From Gallaecimonas kandeliae (GTDB lineage Bacteria; Pseudomonadota; Gammaproteobacteria; Enterobacterales; Gallaecimonadaceae), in contig NZ_CP118480.1 of assembly GCF_030450055.1 (NCBI RefSeq), positions 2,755,415 to 2,819,414 of the forward strand: a stretch of DNA of 64,000 nt. The letters run 5' to 3'. The notes under the pieces are model-generated. The model was given only the letters and a program-made list of their open reading frames with translations, did not search any database and was not told the DNA's origin. Below are positions 8,870-18,317 of the stretch, one piece after another. Position numbers and translations under genes: made by a program. Every line of letters starts with the position of its first letter. The stretch's first letter is position 1.

Positions 8870-10486
8870 ATGGACCCCATCAGCCAGACCTTTACCGCCT
8901 ACTGGCGCGACTTCCAGCACCTGACAGCCAAGGCCGGGGCCTGCTTCGCCGCCGGCGACTGGCTCGCCATGCAGCAGTTGGCCCTGGCCCGCTTCGAGCG
9001 CCACGATCAGGTAGTGGACGAACTGGCCGCCAGCCTCCATGGCAGCCTGCTGGACTGGCCTGCGCTAGAGGCCCGCTACTTCGCCGACCTGGCCGGCCAC
9101 CCGGCCAGGGAGCTGGCCCTGACCTTCTTCAACTCTGTCCATGCCCGGCTGGCCGGCGATACCGCTCGCCCCTTCAGCGGCCGCGAATACGAGCCCCTGG
9201 GCAGGGCCCCTTACCTGCGCCTGCCCATGAAAGGGGAGCTGGCCGACACCCTGGCCTCGGTGCTGGCCTGCGCCAACCTGCCGCTCCCCTTGCGCTACCC
9301 CGGCAACACCGCCACCCAGTTGGCAGGGGCCCTGGCACCCGTGCTGGAGAGCCACGATTATCCGCTGCACCTGGATCTGCTGACCGAGCCCTTTTACCGC
9401 AACAAGGGCTGCTACCTGGTAGGAAGGCTCAACACCGACAACCTGGCCATTCCCTTTGCCATAGCCCTCTTGAACAGGGACGGCTACCTCAAGGCCGACG
9501 CCCTGCTCTACCGCCAGGAGCACCTGTCGGTGCTGTTCGGCTTCGCCCGTTCCGACTTCCTGGCCCTGAGCCCCATCCCCTCGGCACAGGTAGCCTTCCT
9601 CCATTCGCTGATGCCCAACAAGCCGCGCTCCGAACTCTACAACGCCCTCGGCTACTACAAGCACGGCAAGAGCCTGCTGGTCAGCGAACTGGAGGACGCC
9701 CTGGCCGAAGGCGGGCGCTTCAAACGGGCCCCCGGCATCGCCGGGTTGGTGATGATGGTGTTCACCCTGGAAGGCCAGGATCTGGTGTTCAAGGTGATCC
9801 GCGACCACTTCGGTGACTCCAAGACGGTGGATGCCGCCCAGGTCATAGCGCGCTACCACCTGGTGCAGCGCCACGACAGGGTCGGTCGCATGGCCGATAC
9901 CCAGGAGTTCCTGGACCTGCGCCTGCCCCTGGCAAGGGTCGACGATGAGGTAGTGGCGGAGCTGCTGCAAAGCTGTTCCCAGCGGGCCTTTGTGGAAGGG
10001 GACTGGTTGCACCTCGGCCACTGCTTTACCGAGCGGCGCATGGAGCCCATGAACCTGGCCCTGCGCAGCAGGCCGGGCGAGCGTCGGGCGATACTGCGGG
10101 ACTACGGCCAGGCCCTCAAGGAGATCGCCACCGCAGGCCTCTTCCCCGGCGACATGTTCTACAAGAACTTCGGGGTGACCCGCCACGGCCGGGTGATCTT
10201 CTACGACTATGACGAGCTCTGCCCCCTGGGCGAGCTCCACTTCAGGGCCATTCCCCGCTCGGGCTACGACCAGGACCAGTTGGCCAGCGGCTACAGCGCC
10301 GCGGCCGGCGACGTCTTTCCCGAGGAGTTCCGCCATTTTCTCTGCCTGGGCCAGGACGCCACCGAAGTTCTGGGCGGCGAATTTGCCGAGTTGTTCAGCC
10401 CCGATTTCTGGCTGACGGCCCAGCGCCAGGCCGTTGAGGGCCAACTGGGGGATTTCTTTCCCTACCCCCAATCCCTTCGCTTCTGA
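8870..10486 (+). CDS. aceK: Isocitrate dehydrogenase kinase/phosphatase
   Basis: Bifunctional cytosolic enzyme that phosphorylates and dephosphorylates isocitrate dehydrogenase, switching carbon between the TCA cycle and the glyoxylate bypass. 538 aa from ATG 8870 (MDPISQTF), chosen because AAAAGG lies 6 nt before it; ATG 8864 is two codons upstream. The regulatory N-terminal half is followed by the kinase-like half, with the ATP loop segment [13 protein letters not shown] (lysine) and catalytic/metal residues in [22 protein letters not shown] (interrupted here by the usual N and D positions). Slightly shorter than the 578-aa E. coli form. aceA/aceB are not adjacent, unlike E. coli, so it is a free-standing gene here. 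Confidence 0.95.
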   Translation: MDPISQTFTAYWRDFQHLTAKAGACFAAGDWLAMQQLALARFERHDQVVDELAASLHGSLLDWPALEARYFADLAGHPARELALTFFNSVHARLAGDTARPFSGREYEPLGRAPYLRLPMKGELADTLASVLACANLPLPLRYPGNTATQLAGALAPVLESHDYPLHLDLLTEPFYRNKGCYLVGRLNTDNLAIPFAIALLNRDGYLKADALLYRQEHLSVLFGFARSDFLALSPIPSAQVAFLHSLMPNKPRSELYNALGYYKHGKSLLVSELEDALAEGGRFKRAPGIAGLVMMVFTLEGQDLVFKVIRDHFGDSKTVDAAQVIARYHLVQRHDRVGRMADTQEFLDLRLPLARVDDEVVAELLQSCSQRAFVEGDWLHLGHCFTERRMEPMNLALRSRPGERRAILRDYGQALKEIATAGLFPGDMFYKNFGVTRHGRVIFYDYDELCPLGELHFRAIPRSGYDQDQLASGYSAAAGDVFPEEFRHFLCLGQDATEVLGGEFAELFSPDFWLTAQRQAVEGQLGDFFPYPQSLRF

Positions 10487-10536
10487 ACCGGCCTTGCTGC
10501 TAGACTGGCCCTATAAAAACGCTATGAGACAATAAG

Positions 10537-11865
10537 ATGCGCAAGTATCTGCTGATCGTCCTGGCCTTGGCCTGCGCCGCCGCCCAGGCCGGCGAGCCCA
10601 AGAACATCATACTGATGATCGGGGACGGCATGGGCCCGGCCTATACCACGGGTTACCGCTACTTCGCCGACGATCCCCTGACCCCCAAGGTGGAAAGCAC
10701 CGTCTTCGACCAGATGCTGACCGGCATGTCCAGCACCTACCCCGACGAGCCCGACACCCTGGTCACCGACTCAGCCGCAGCCGCCACGGCCCTGGCCACA
10801 GGCCACAAGACCTACAATGGTGCCATCGCCGTCGACCGCCAGAAGGTGGCCTTGGCTTCCATCATGGAACTGGCCAAGCGCCTCGGCAAAAGCACCGGCA
10901 TCGCCGTCACCTCGCAGATCAACCACGCCACCCCGGCCGCCTTCCTGGCCCACAACGAGAGCCGCTCCAACTACAACGCCATCGCCGACGCCTACTTCGA
11001 CGACCGCGTCGGCGGCCAATTCAGGGCCGATGTGCTCTTCGGCGGCGGCGTCCAGTACTTCAAACGCCAGGACAGGGATCTGGTGGCCGAATTCCAGCAA
11101 AGCGGCTACCAGTACGTCACCGACGCCACCGGCCTCGCCGCCCTCACTAAGGGGCCGGCCTTGGGGCTCTTCGCCGACGTGGCCCTGCCGGCCGCCATCG
11201 ACGACAGCCAGGGTCCGCGGCTGGTGGACATGACGGCCAAGGCCGCCACCCTGCTGGCCCAGAACCCCAAAGGCTTCGTGCTGATGGTGGAAGGCAGCCA
11301 GATCGACTGGGCCGGGCACGACAATGACGTGGTCACGGCCATGCACGAGGTGGACGATTTCGCCAAGGCGGTACGCTGGGCCAAGGACTTTGCCGACGGT
11401 AGGAACGACACCCTGGTGGTGGTGACGGCCGATCACAGCACCGGCGGGCTGACCCTGGGGGCGGGCGGCAAATACCAGTGGCGTGCCGACTTCCTGCGCA
11501 AGATCCCCCACTCACCCGGCGTCATCGCCAGCAAGCTGAACCAGGAAACCGAGCCGGAACAGGCCCTGCCTGCCCTGCTGGGCTTCCAGCCCACCAAGGA
11601 CGAAGTGGAGAGACTGATGAAGGCCAAGGGCGACGGTGACGACGCCCTGGTCAAGGCCATCAAGCGCCTTATCGACAGGCGCAGCCTGACCGGCTGGACC
11701 ACCTCTGGCCATACGGCGGTGGACGTGCCCCTCTATGCCGACGGTGCCGGCAGCGAGGCCTTCCGAGGCCTGCTGGACGACGCCGAGGTGGGCAGGCGCC
11801 TCATAGCCCTGCTGCAACCCGGCAGCCTGGGCTCAGCCAAGCTTGTTGAGGATAAAAAGCAGTAG
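10537..11865 (+). CDS. Alkaline phosphatase (PhoA superfamily), exported
   Basis: Periplasmic phosphomonoesterase of 442 aa. The signal peptide is residues 1-18 (MRKYLLIVLALACAAAQA). The zinc/magnesium site is well marked: NIILMIGDGMG (metal-binding Asp30), VTDSAAAATA with nucleophile Ser79, the SQINHATPAAF histidine, MVEGSQIDWAGHDND, and VTADHSTGG. A late His (WTTSGHTAVDVP) completes the third metal ligand. The start ATG has a weak ribosome site. No Pho box is visible in the 50 bp upstream, so induction by phosphate starvation is not shown by the sequence. The final 33 bp overlap the converging lasT gene. Confidence 0.93.
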   Translation: MRKYLLIVLALACAAAQAGEPKNIILMIGDGMGPAYTTGYRYFADDPLTPKVESTVFDQMLTGMSSTYPDEPDTLVTDSAAAATALATGHKTYNGAIAVDRQKVALASIMELAKRLGKSTGIAVTSQINHATPAAFLAHNESRSNYNAIADAYFDDRVGGQFRADVLFGGGVQYFKRQDRDLVAEFQQSGYQYVTDATGLAALTKGPALGLFADVALPAAIDDSQGPRLVDMTAKAATLLAQNPKGFVLMVEGSQIDWAGHDNDVVTAMHEVDDFAKAVRWAKDFADGRNDTLVVVTADHSTGGLTLGAGGKYQWRADFLRKIPHSPGVIASKLNQETEPEQALPALLGFQPTKDEVERLMKAKGDGDDALVKAIKRLIDRRSLTGWTTSGHTAVDVPLYADGAGSEAFRGLLDDAEVGRRLIALLQPGSLGSAKLVEDKKQ

Positions 11866-12498
11866 TTTCAGATCCCGCTCCCCTGCCCGGCTGAGACTCT
11901 CCAAGGCCCACTGGGCGGGGATCTCTTCTTCCCCTATGGCCGCCTTGGCCAGCACCGCCTTGAGCCGCTCCCTGGCCGTGGTCATCAGGCCTTCAGCAAT
12001 AGTGTCGTCGGCCGGCACCGATTCGAGGCCGCTCAAGGCATAGGCGTAGAGCATCACCGCCTGGCCCAGGTTCAAGGACGGATAAGGCTGGGCCAACGGC
12101 AGGTAAGAGCGCAGTTGGCAAAGGGCCAGCTCCTCGTTGGCGAGACCCGACTCCTCACAGCCAAAAACGATAGCCAGCCTGGCCACGGCCCCCTGCTGGG
12201 CCTTGGCCTGGACTGCCAGTTCGGCCGGGGTCAGGTACTGGTGCTTGCCGCTGCGGCTCCGGGCCGTGGTGCCCACCGCCAGGTCGCAGTCGGCCAGGGC
12301 CGAGGCCAGGTCGTCGAAGGCCGCTATGCCTTCCAGTACATCCTGGGCACCGTGGGCCACCCACTGGGCCTGGGGTTCCAAGTGAGCCTGGGAGCCCACC
12401 ACCCGCAGTGCCGTGAAGCCCATGGTCTTGATGGCGCGGGCAGCAGCGCCGATATTCTCGGCCCTGGCCGGGCGCACCAGCACGAAACAGATCTCCAT
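11833..12498 (-). CDS. lasT: LasT/TrmJ-like SPOUT RNA 2'-O-methyltransferase
   Basis: 221 aa, best matching E. coli LasT (YjtD) rather than the longer TrmJ. SPOUT-fold motifs are RPARAENIGAAARAIKTMGF (residues 9-28, substrate loop), VFGCEESGLANEELALC (motif 2, cofactor knot) and YPSLNLGQAVMLYAYAL (motif 3, cofactor knot). It is expected to methylate a ribose in tRNA or rRNA using S-adenosylmethionine; the exact nucleotide is not known from the sequence. The extreme C-terminus overlaps the alkaline phosphatase gene tail-to-tail. The ATG at 12498 follows a GAGGAGTCGCC leader. Confidence 0.88.
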   Translation of the reverse strand: MEICFVLVRPARAENIGAAARAIKTMGFTALRVVGSQAHLEPQAQWVAHGAQDVLEGIAAFDDLASALADCDLAVGTTARSRSGKHQYLTPAELAVQAKAQQGAVARLAIVFGCEESGLANEELALCQLRSYLPLAQPYPSLNLGQAVMLYAYALSGLESVPADDTIAEGLMTTARERLKAVLAKAAIGEEEIPAQWALESLSRAGERDLKLLLFILNKLG

Positions 12499-12582
12499 GG
12501 CGACTCCTCAAGAAAAAGGCCCACAAGCTTAATGATTTAGAGCGGTCTACACTAGAGTGGAATTTTGGCAGGAGGACGGCTT

Positions 12583-12855
12583 ATGCACCTGAGCGACGAT
12601 ATTCACAACCTGGTCGAAGGCATGCTGCTGGACGAGCTCAACACCCATCCCCCCGAACTGCCCAGCCAGGAATGGGCCGATCTCTGCTGCCTGGTCCTGA
12701 ACAAGGTGCCACCCCGTTATGTCCGCCACGACGTGGATGCCGTCTATTACATGTCAGACGACGAATGGGACCACATCCAGCGCAAGCTAAGGGCTGCCAT
12801 CAAGGAATCCATCGAGTTCCTGCGCGGCCAGGATGCCCGTCACCCTGAGGAATGA
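12583..12855 (+). CDS. ComFB-family protein
   Basis: A 90-residue cytosolic protein of the late-competence ComFB family: IHNLVEGMLLDEL near the start, ADLCCLVLNKVPPRYV in the middle (conserved C and PPRYV), then a charged helical tail. ATG 12583 is preceded by GGAGGACGGCTT, so the six residues of a longer upstream frame are dropped. Family members in cyanobacteria have been described as c-di-GMP receptors; the role in gammaproteobacteria is unclear. Several c-di-GMP enzymes lie in the same window, which makes a receptor role worth testing. It converges on, and overlaps by 16 bp, the solute-binding protein gene. Confidence 0.85.
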   Translation: MHLSDDIHNLVEGMLLDELNTHPPELPSQEWADLCCLVLNKVPPRYVRHDVDAVYYMSDDEWDHIQRKLRAAIKESIEFLRGQDARHPEE

Positions 12856-13544
12856 AGGGCCTTGAGGCCCTTGTTGAGGATGGCCTGCCAACGGCGGCCT
12901 TCCTCTGAACGGCGGAAATTGAGGAAAAGTCCCTTGTCCGCCAGCAACTGGGGCCCCATGGTCAATTCATCCTTATGGGCTTTCAGTTTCTTGTCATGGC
13001 CCAGCCAATAGTCCAGGACGGCGCTGTCCACCACCACCCCATCCACGCGGCCAAAAACCAGCTTCAGGAGGTTCTGGCGGTCCGAGTCCGCAAGATCCAC
13101 CTTCTGCAGGCCGGCCGCCACGGCGTCATCGAAGGCCGGGGTATTGACGTAGTCCCGCACCACCCCGATATGAAAGGCATAGAGATCAGACAATTGGCGC
13201 CAAAACAGGGGGCTGGCCTTGCGGTAGGCGATGCCCAGGGGCCCGTGGCCGACCCGATCAGAGACGTAGAACAGCTTGTCCCGCTTGGGGTCACTGTATT
13301 CTGGCCCGTAGGCGAGATAGCCTGTCCCCTGTTTGACCAGCAGCACTGTGCGCTGCCAGGGCAGGAAGGTCACTTCCAGCTGATGCCCCTGGGTCTTGAG
13401 GGCGGCCCGGACTGTACTGATGAAGGTCCCCTGGCCAGGCAACTCGGCGCCAGCGTAAGGCGGCCATTCCAGGCTGGCCATCTTCAGCACCTCGGCCATC
13501 ACCAGGCTGGGCCAGAGCAGCAATAGGGCGATCAGGGCACGCAT
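12840..13544 (-). CDS. Periplasmic solute-binding protein, family 3 (amino-acid type)
   Basis: 234 aa with a clear signal peptide (MRALIALLLLWPSLVMA, cleavage near residue 17) followed by the SBP_bac_3 opening LKMASLEWPPYAG. Segments GYLAYGPEYSDPKRD, HIGVVRDYVNT and RVDGVVVDSAVLDYWL fit the two-lobe fold of this family. No permease or ATPase gene is near, so it is an orphan binding protein; such orphans in marine gammaproteobacteria are often annotated as ABC-type amino-acid binding proteins without a known ligand. Start ATG 13544. The 3' end overlaps the ComFB gene tail-to-tail. Confidence 0.8.
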   Translation of the reverse strand: MRALIALLLLWPSLVMAEVLKMASLEWPPYAGAELPGQGTFISTVRAALKTQGHQLEVTFLPWQRTVLLVKQGTGYLAYGPEYSDPKRDKLFYVSDRVGHGPLGIAYRKASPLFWRQLSDLYAFHIGVVRDYVNTPAFDDAVAAGLQKVDLADSDRQNLLKLVFGRVDGVVVDSAVLDYWLGHDKKLKAHKDELTMGPQLLADKGLFLNFRRSEEGRRWQAILNKGLKALHSSG

Positions 13545-13624
13545 AGGGACACTCCAGGGATCTTGTCCCTAGCCTACCCCAGGACCAGAAGTAAATTAAG
13601 TGTTAATGACACGAGCGAGAGGCA

Positions 13625-13648
13625 CAAAAAAACCTGCTTCGCAGGTTT
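13625..13648 (-). terminator. Terminator after tRNA-Leu
   Basis: The minus strand reads AAACCTGC-GAA-GCAGGTTT followed by a T run (TTTTTTTG), 6 nt past the tRNA CCA end. Confidence 0.88.
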
Positions 13649-13653
13649 GATTG

Positions 13654-13738
13654 TGGTGCCTAGGGCCGGACTCGAACCGGCACGGTTTTACCCGGCTGAT
13701 TTTGAATCAGCTGCGTCTACCTATTTCGCCACCCAGGC
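13654..13738 (-). tRNA. tRNA-Leu (CAA)
   Basis: 85 nt including encoded CCA. The acceptor stem GCCTGGG pairs with CCTAGGC (one G-U), and the T arm contains GGTTCGAGTCC. The anticodon stem GCTGA/TCAGC closes loop TTCAAAA, giving anticodon CAA, which reads UUG. A long variable arm (CCGGGTAAAACCGTGCC region) is typical of a class II leucine tRNA. A single gene with its own promoter and terminator. Confidence 0.95.
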
Positions 13739-13749
13739 AGGTGCAGCGC

Positions 13750-13777
13750 ATTATACCCATTTGCCCTGGCCATGCAA
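13750..13777 (-). promoter_or_regulatory. Promoter of tRNA-Leu
   Basis: The minus strand has a perfect -10 TATAAT (13750-13755), a 16-bp spacer and a -35-like TTGCAT (13772-13777). A GC-rich discriminator (GCGC) follows the -10, as expected for stringently controlled tRNA promoters. The -10 lies 11 bp before the mature 5' end. Confidence 0.7.
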
Positions 13778-13836
13778 GCCTTTGCCAGATGGCGAAATTT
13801 GCTACACTGGCCAGGACTTAGGCAGCGGAGCACCCC

Positions 13837-14328
13837 ATGGCAGAGGCCTTCCCCCCCGCCCCCTTCTGGCGCCGTCTGACGGCCCTCTTGTACGACTACC
13901 TGGTCGGGGCCTCAGTCTTCGCTCTGGCCCATTTTGCCGGCTTCGCCGCCGTGCTGCTGGCCAGCCACTTCTACCCGCCCCTCACCGACGGTTACCCGGA
14001 CCTGGCCAGCTTCCTCAATGCGAGCCTGCTCTACAAGGGCTACCTGCTGGCCTGCGTGCTGGGCTGCTTCCTCTGGTTCTGGACCCATGGCGGCCAGACC
14101 CTCGGCATGCGCGCCTGGCGCCTCAAACTCCAGAACGCCGACGGCACCCCGGTCCGCCTGGGCCAGGCCCTGGTGCGGGCCCTGACCGGCCTGCTGGGGC
14201 TGGGACTCTTGTGGATGCTGCTGAGGCCCAAGACACGACAGGCGCTACAGGATGGGCTCTCCGGCAGCCAGGTGGTGTTGCTGACAGTGGAGGCCAACCG
14301 CCTCAACCGCCTGCAGGGGATAGGATAA
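13837..14328 (+). CDS. RDD-family membrane protein
   Basis: A 163-aa integral membrane protein. The RDD pattern is present: FWRRLTALLYDYLVG (residues 10-24, Arg and Asp within the first helix), a second helix (YLLACVLGCFLWFW), QTLGMRAWRLKL between helices, and a third helix (LVRALTGLLGLGLLWML) followed by a soluble DGLSGSQVV end. Function is generally unknown; some RDD proteins have been proposed as ion antiporters. Its position next to lptG (converging) is common in related genomes, though no link to LPS export is established. ATG 13837 follows GCAGCGGAGCACCCC. Confidence 0.85.
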   Translation: MAEAFPPAPFWRRLTALLYDYLVGASVFALAHFAGFAAVLLASHFYPPLTDGYPDLASFLNASLLYKGYLLACVLGCFLWFWTHGGQTLGMRAWRLKLQNADGTPVRLGQALVRALTGLLGLGLLWMLLRPKTRQALQDGLSGSQVVLLTVEANRLNRLQGIG

Positions 14329-14352
14329 AGGCGCCGTCAGGCGCCTTTTTTG
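14328..14352 (+). terminator. Terminator after the RDD gene
   Basis: AAGGCGCC-GTCA-GGCGCCTT then TTTTTG; it begins at the last base of the RDD stop codon. It could also act on lptG transcripts arriving from the other side, because the left flank is A-rich. Confidence 0.9.
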
Positions 14353-14361
14353 TCGGCCTGG

Positions 14362-15426
14362 TCAGGCCGGCTTTCTCAGCAGGTGTATCGACAGGCCCAC
14401 GAAGATGAGCCCCGGCAGCAAGGCCCCCAATACCGGCGGTATCTGGTAGACCAGGCTCAGAGGGCCGAAGATCTCGCTGACCAGGAAGAAGCTGAACCCC
14501 GCCACTATCCCCATCAGGATGCGGGCGCCCATGGCCACGGAACGCAGCGGCCCGAAGATGGAAGAACAGGCCAGCAGCAACATCACCGCCAGGTTGAAAG
14601 GCGCCGACAACTTGCGCCAGAAGGCCAGCTGGTAACGGGAGCCGTCCTGCTTGTTGGCCTCGAGGTAGTCGATGTACTGGCTCAGGCCGTGCAAGGACAG
14701 GGACTCGGGGTTGATGGTCACCACCCCCAGCTTGTCCGGCGTCAGTTCGGACGGCATCGTCATCATGGGGCTGTGCTTGGTCTGGGTGTGGTCATCGAAG
14801 ACCCGGGTCTCGCTGACCTGCTCCAACCGCCAGCTGCCCTTCTGCCAGGTGGCGTGGTCGGCATGGACCAGGCGCTTGAGCTCCAGGCCGTCAAATTCGT
14901 AGAGGGTGACGTCACCCAGTTCATTGGCCTCGATCAGCTGCTGGATGTGCACGAACCTGTGCCCGTCCCTGGCCCAGAGGCCGTTGGCGTCCGACATCAG
15001 GGTTCCCCCCGACATGGCCTGGGCCCGCATGTCGCGGGCGTAGCGCTCTGCCCCCGGCGCCACGAATTCGCCCAAGGCGACGATGAACACCATCAACAGC
15101 AGCATGGTCTTCATGGCCGAGAGGATGATGTCGAGCTTGGACATGCCGGAGGCCTGCATCACCGTCAACTCGCTGTTGCTGGCCAGCATGCCAAGGCCGA
15201 TAAGGGCCCCCAACAGCACCCCCATGGGGAAGAAGGTGGTCAGATCCCGGGGCACAGAGAAGAGCACGAAGAGGGCCGCGTCCACAGTGTCATAGCTGCC
15301 GCGGCCCACGAACTTGAGCTGATCCAGGAACTTGATGAGGCCGGACAGCCCCAGCAGCACGGCCAGGCACAGGGAGATGGTGGTCAGGATCACCCGGCCT
15401 ATGTAGAGGTCGATAATACGCATCAT
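14362..15426 (-). CDS. lptG: LptG, LPS export permease subunit
   Basis: 354 aa; with LptF it forms the membrane core of the LptB2FG complex that extracts LPS from the inner membrane and passes it to LptC. Three N-terminal helices (from IDLYIGRVILTTISL, TFFPMGVLLGALIGLGML, TMLLLMVFIVALGEF), a central periplasmic beta-jellyroll, and three C-terminal helices (LAVMLLLACSSIFGPL to LLPGLIFVGLSIHLL). The coupling-helix motif MQASGMSKLDI contacts LptB. The start is the ATG overlapping the lptF stop (ATGA at 15426-15423); the immediately following ATG at 15423 is equally possible. A longer upstream frame overlaps lptF and is rejected. Confidence 0.96.
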   Translation of the reverse strand: MMRIIDLYIGRVILTTISLCLAVLLGLSGLIKFLDQLKFVGRGSYDTVDAALFVLFSVPRDLTTFFPMGVLLGALIGLGMLASNSELTVMQASGMSKLDIILSAMKTMLLLMVFIVALGEFVAPGAERYARDMRAQAMSGGTLMSDANGLWARDGHRFVHIQQLIEANELGDVTLYEFDGLELKRLVHADHATWQKGSWRLEQVSETRVFDDHTQTKHSPMMTMPSELTPDKLGVVTINPESLSLHGLSQYIDYLEANKQDGSRYQLAFWRKLSAPFNLAVMLLLACSSIFGPLRSVAMGARILMGIVAGFSFFLVSEIFGPLSLVYQIPPVLGALLPGLIFVGLSIHLLRKPA

Positions 15427-16514
15427 GCTCCCTTCCTCACCAGGCTGCGGATCTTGGCGCCGAAGGAACGGCCCTTGACGATCAGGGCCACGCCGATGAA
15501 AAGGGCGCTGCCGTGTATCCACCAGAGGCCAAGGGCCATGGGGATCTTGCCGTTTTCCAGGGATCTGTTACCCACCAGCAGCAGCATCAGGTAGCCAAGG
15601 AAGAGCCCCAGGGCCGGCAACAGCTTGGAAAACTTGCCCTGGCGCGGCCCTGTCTGGGCCATGGGTACGGCGATCAGCGCCAGCAGCACCATGGCGATGG
15701 GCATGGCCATACGCCAGTGCAACTCCGCCTTGGCGTCGCGGGAATCGTCCGCCAACAGCTTGGCCAGGGGCAGCGCCGCCAGCCGGCGCCGGCGCTTCTG
15801 CACTTCCTGGTCACCTATCTGCATCTTGTAACGGCCAAAACGCACTTCCTGCAGTGCTGCCTGGCCGGCCTGGCCTTCATAGCGGTAACCCTGGCTCAGC
15901 TCCAGGGTGTCGTTGCCCTTGTCGCTCTTGTTGACCTGGCCTCCCTTGGCCATCAGCACCGAGGTGGCCTGGCCGTCACCGGGCAACTGGGCCACGAACA
16001 CCGAATCGAGTTGGTTGTCCTCGATGTTCTCCACGAACACCACCGCCTTGTTGTTGGCGGTGCGCTGGAAGCGCCCTTCCTGCAAGGCGGCCAGGCCGCT
16101 GCCGGCACTGGCCTTTTCCAGCAGCTGGTATTCCTGTTCCTGAGCCCAGGGACCGAACCAAAGGGTGATGCTGCCGGCGATGACCGAGAACAGCAACGCC
16201 ACCACCAGGGTCACCCTGGCCACATACCATTCGGAGATGCCGCAGGCGTGGAAGACGGTCATTTCATGGTCGCCGTACATGCGGCTGTGGGCGAGGATAA
16301 CGCCCATGAAGAGGCCCAAAGGCAGCACCATCACCAGCAGGGACGGCAGGTGCAGGCCGATGATCTGGGCCACCAGGGTGCCGGGGATATCGCCGTCGGC
16401 GGCGTCGGAGAGGACCGAGACGAATTCCCTGCTGACGAAGATGGCCATCAGCACCAGGGTCACGGCCAAAGTGGACTTGAATGCCTCACCGAAGAGGTAG
16501 CGGAAAACTATCAA
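15423..16514 (-). CDS. lptF: LptF, LPS export permease subunit (TTG start)
   Basis: 363 aa, partner of LptG. Begins MIVFRYLFGEAFKSTLAVTL, aligning with E. coli LptF from residue 1, which supports the TTG codon at 16514 even though the ribosome site is weak. The motif MTVFHACGISEW (LptB-coupling region), the periplasmic domain (about 100-255), and the C-terminal helices including VPMAQTGPRQGKFSKLLPAL are conserved. It is first in the lptFG operon, divergent from pepA with about 230 bp between, as in many gammaproteobacteria. A rare start codon may keep LptF level low. Confidence 0.95.
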   Translation of the reverse strand: MIVFRYLFGEAFKSTLAVTLVLMAIFVSREFVSVLSDAADGDIPGTLVAQIIGLHLPSLLVMVLPLGLFMGVILAHSRMYGDHEMTVFHACGISEWYVARVTLVVALLFSVIAGSITLWFGPWAQEQEYQLLEKASAGSGLAALQEGRFQRTANNKAVVFVENIEDNQLDSVFVAQLPGDGQATSVLMAKGGQVNKSDKGNDTLELSQGYRYEGQAGQAALQEVRFGRYKMQIGDQEVQKRRRRLAALPLAKLLADDSRDAKAELHWRMAMPIAMVLLALIAVPMAQTGPRQGKFSKLLPALGLFLGYLMLLLVGNRSLENGKIPMALGLWWIHGSALFIGVALIVKGRSFGAKIRSLVRKGA

Positions 16515-16745
16515 GAGAATGCCCTGTTTTCACGAAAATTTGCCGTTTCATTAAAATCCGGCCGTTCTCCGGACCTAGCACTTGTTTTTGCAACTTTAAG
16601 TAGCTTTAATCGACCTATCAGGCCTTGTGACAAGTCCAGGCGGAAAAAATTTCAGGCGGTTTTGGGGCCGCTTACCCCATCTAATCAATTGCCTGCATTA
16701 TCCACGAATCCGCCGCCCTTGTCTTTATGACTCAAAGGAGAGTGC

Positions 16746-18254
16746 ATGGAATTCAGCGTAAAAAGTGGCAGCCCGGAAAAGCAGCGTAGCGCCTGCATCG
16801 TCGTCGGCGTCTACGAACCCCGCCGCCTGTCCCCGGTAGCCGAGCAACTGGACAAGATCAGCGACGGTTACATCTCCAACCTGCTGCGCCGCGGCGACCT
16901 TGAAGGAAAGGTAGGCCAGACCCTGCTGCTGCACCATGTTCCCGGCGTGCTGTCCGAGCGGGTCCTGCTGATCGGCTGCGGCAAGGAGCGTGAGCTGGAC
17001 GAGCGCCAGTACCGCCAGATCATCCAAAAAACCATCGCCACCCTCAACGACACCGGCTCCATGGAAGCGGTCTGCTTCCTCACCGAGCTGCACGTCAAGG
17101 GCCGCGACACCTACTGGAAGGTGCGCCAGGCGGTGGAAGCCACAGACGCCGGCCTCTACAGCTTCACCCAGCTCAAATCCAAGAAGGAAGAGCCCCGCCG
17201 CCCGCTGCGCAAGCTGACCTTCAACGTGCCCACCCGCCGTGAGCTGGCCCTGGGCGAAAAGGCCATCCGCCACGGCCTCGGCGTCACCAAGGGCATGAAC
17301 CTGTGCCGCAACGTGGCCAACATGCCGCCCAACATCTGCAACGCCGCCTACCTGGCCCAATCCGCCACCGAGCTGGCCGCAAACTTCAGCAAGCTCAGCA
17401 TCGAAGTGGTGGGCGAAGCCCAGATGCAGGAACTGGGCATGACCTCCTACCTGGCGGTCGGCCGCGGCTCCGAAAACGAGTCCATGATGACCATCATGCG
17501 CTATAACGGCGCTGCTGACGCCAACGCCAAGCCCATAGTGCTGGTGGGCAAGGGCCTGACCTTCGATGCCGGCGGCATCTCCATCAAGCCTTCCGAAGGC
17601 ATGGACGAGATGAAGTACGACATGGGCGGCGCCGCCGGCGTGTTGGGTACCATGGCGGCCCTGGCCGAACTGGACCTGCCCCTCAACGTCATCGGCGTGC
17701 TGGCCGGCTGTGAAAACATGCCCGACGGCAACGCCTACCGCCCCGGCGACATCCTCACCACCATGTCCGGCCAGACCGTCGAAGTGCTGAACACCGACGC
17801 CGAAGGCCGCCTGGTGCTGTGCGACGTGCTGACCTATGTCGAGCGCTTCGAGCCCGACTGCGTCATCGACGTGGCTACCCTCACCGGCGCCTGCGTCATC
17901 GCCCTCGGCAAGGTGGCTTCCGGCCTGCTGTCCACCCACAACCCCCTGGCCCACGAGCTGACCAACGCCGCCGACCAGTCCGGCGACAAGGCCTGGCGCC
18001 TGCCCCTGTACGACGAGTACCAGGAGATGCTGGACAGCCCCTTCGCGGACATGGCCAACATCGGTGGTCGCCCGGCCGGCACCATCACCGCCGCCGCCTT
18101 CCTGAGCCGCTTCACCAAGAAGTACAACTGGGCTCACCTGGACGTGGCCGGCACCGCCTGGAACTCCGGCAAGAACAAGGGTTCCACCGGCCGCCCCGTG
18201 CCGCTGTTGACCCAGTTCCTGCTCAACCGCGCCGGCGAGAAGCCCGAAGATTAA
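16746..18254 (+). CDS. pepA: Leucyl aminopeptidase PepA
   Basis: M17 di-zinc aminopeptidase of 502 aa (E. coli 503 aa). It trims N-terminal residues from peptides; in E. coli the same protein also binds DNA for Xer recombination and carAB control. Metal and catalytic residues are in [20 protein letters not shown] (Lys and Asp), [11 protein letters not shown] (Asp), and [14 protein letters not shown] (Asp, Glu and Arg). The N-terminal domain (1-170) is the DNA-binding half in E. coli. ATG follows AAAGGAGAGTGC. Divergent from lptF and followed by holC and valS, the standard gene order. Confidence 0.98.
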   Translation: MEFSVKSGSPEKQRSACIVVGVYEPRRLSPVAEQLDKISDGYISNLLRRGDLEGKVGQTLLLHHVPGVLSERVLLIGCGKERELDERQYRQIIQKTIATLNDTGSMEAVCFLTELHVKGRDTYWKVRQAVEATDAGLYSFTQLKSKKEEPRRPLRKLTFNVPTRRELALGEKAIRHGLGVTKGMNLCRNVANMPPNICNAAYLAQSATELAANFSKLSIEVVGEAQMQELGMTSYLAVGRGSENESMMTIMRYNGAADANAKPIVLVGKGLTFDAGGISIKPSEGMDEMKYDMGGAAGVLGTMAALAELDLPLNVIGVLAGCENMPDGNAYRPGDILTTMSGQTVEVLNTDAEGRLVLCDVLTYVERFEPDCVIDVATLTGACVIALGKVASGLLSTHNPLAHELTNAADQSGDKAWRLPLYDEYQEMLDSPFADMANIGGRPAGTITAAAFLSRFTKKYNWAHLDVAGTAWNSGKNKGSTGRPVPLLTQFLLNRAGEKPED

Positions 18255-18272
18255 GCCGCTAAGGGCAACCAC

Positions 18273-18303
18273 AAGGGCAGTGCAAACTGCCCTTTTTCCT
18301 TTT
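18273..18303 (+). terminator. Terminator between pepA and holC
   Basis: AAGGGCAGT-GCAA-ACTGCCCTT followed by TTTCCTTTT. It separates pepA from holC-valS, so the latter pair probably has its own promoter or relies on readthrough. Confidence 0.8.
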
Positions 18304-18317
18304 AACCGGGAGCCAAC

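Noticed and set aside
10487-10536. Pho box before the alkaline phosphatase gene
   Set aside because: No CTGTCA-type repeat lies in the short gap after aceK; only AT-rich bases near TATAAA are seen.
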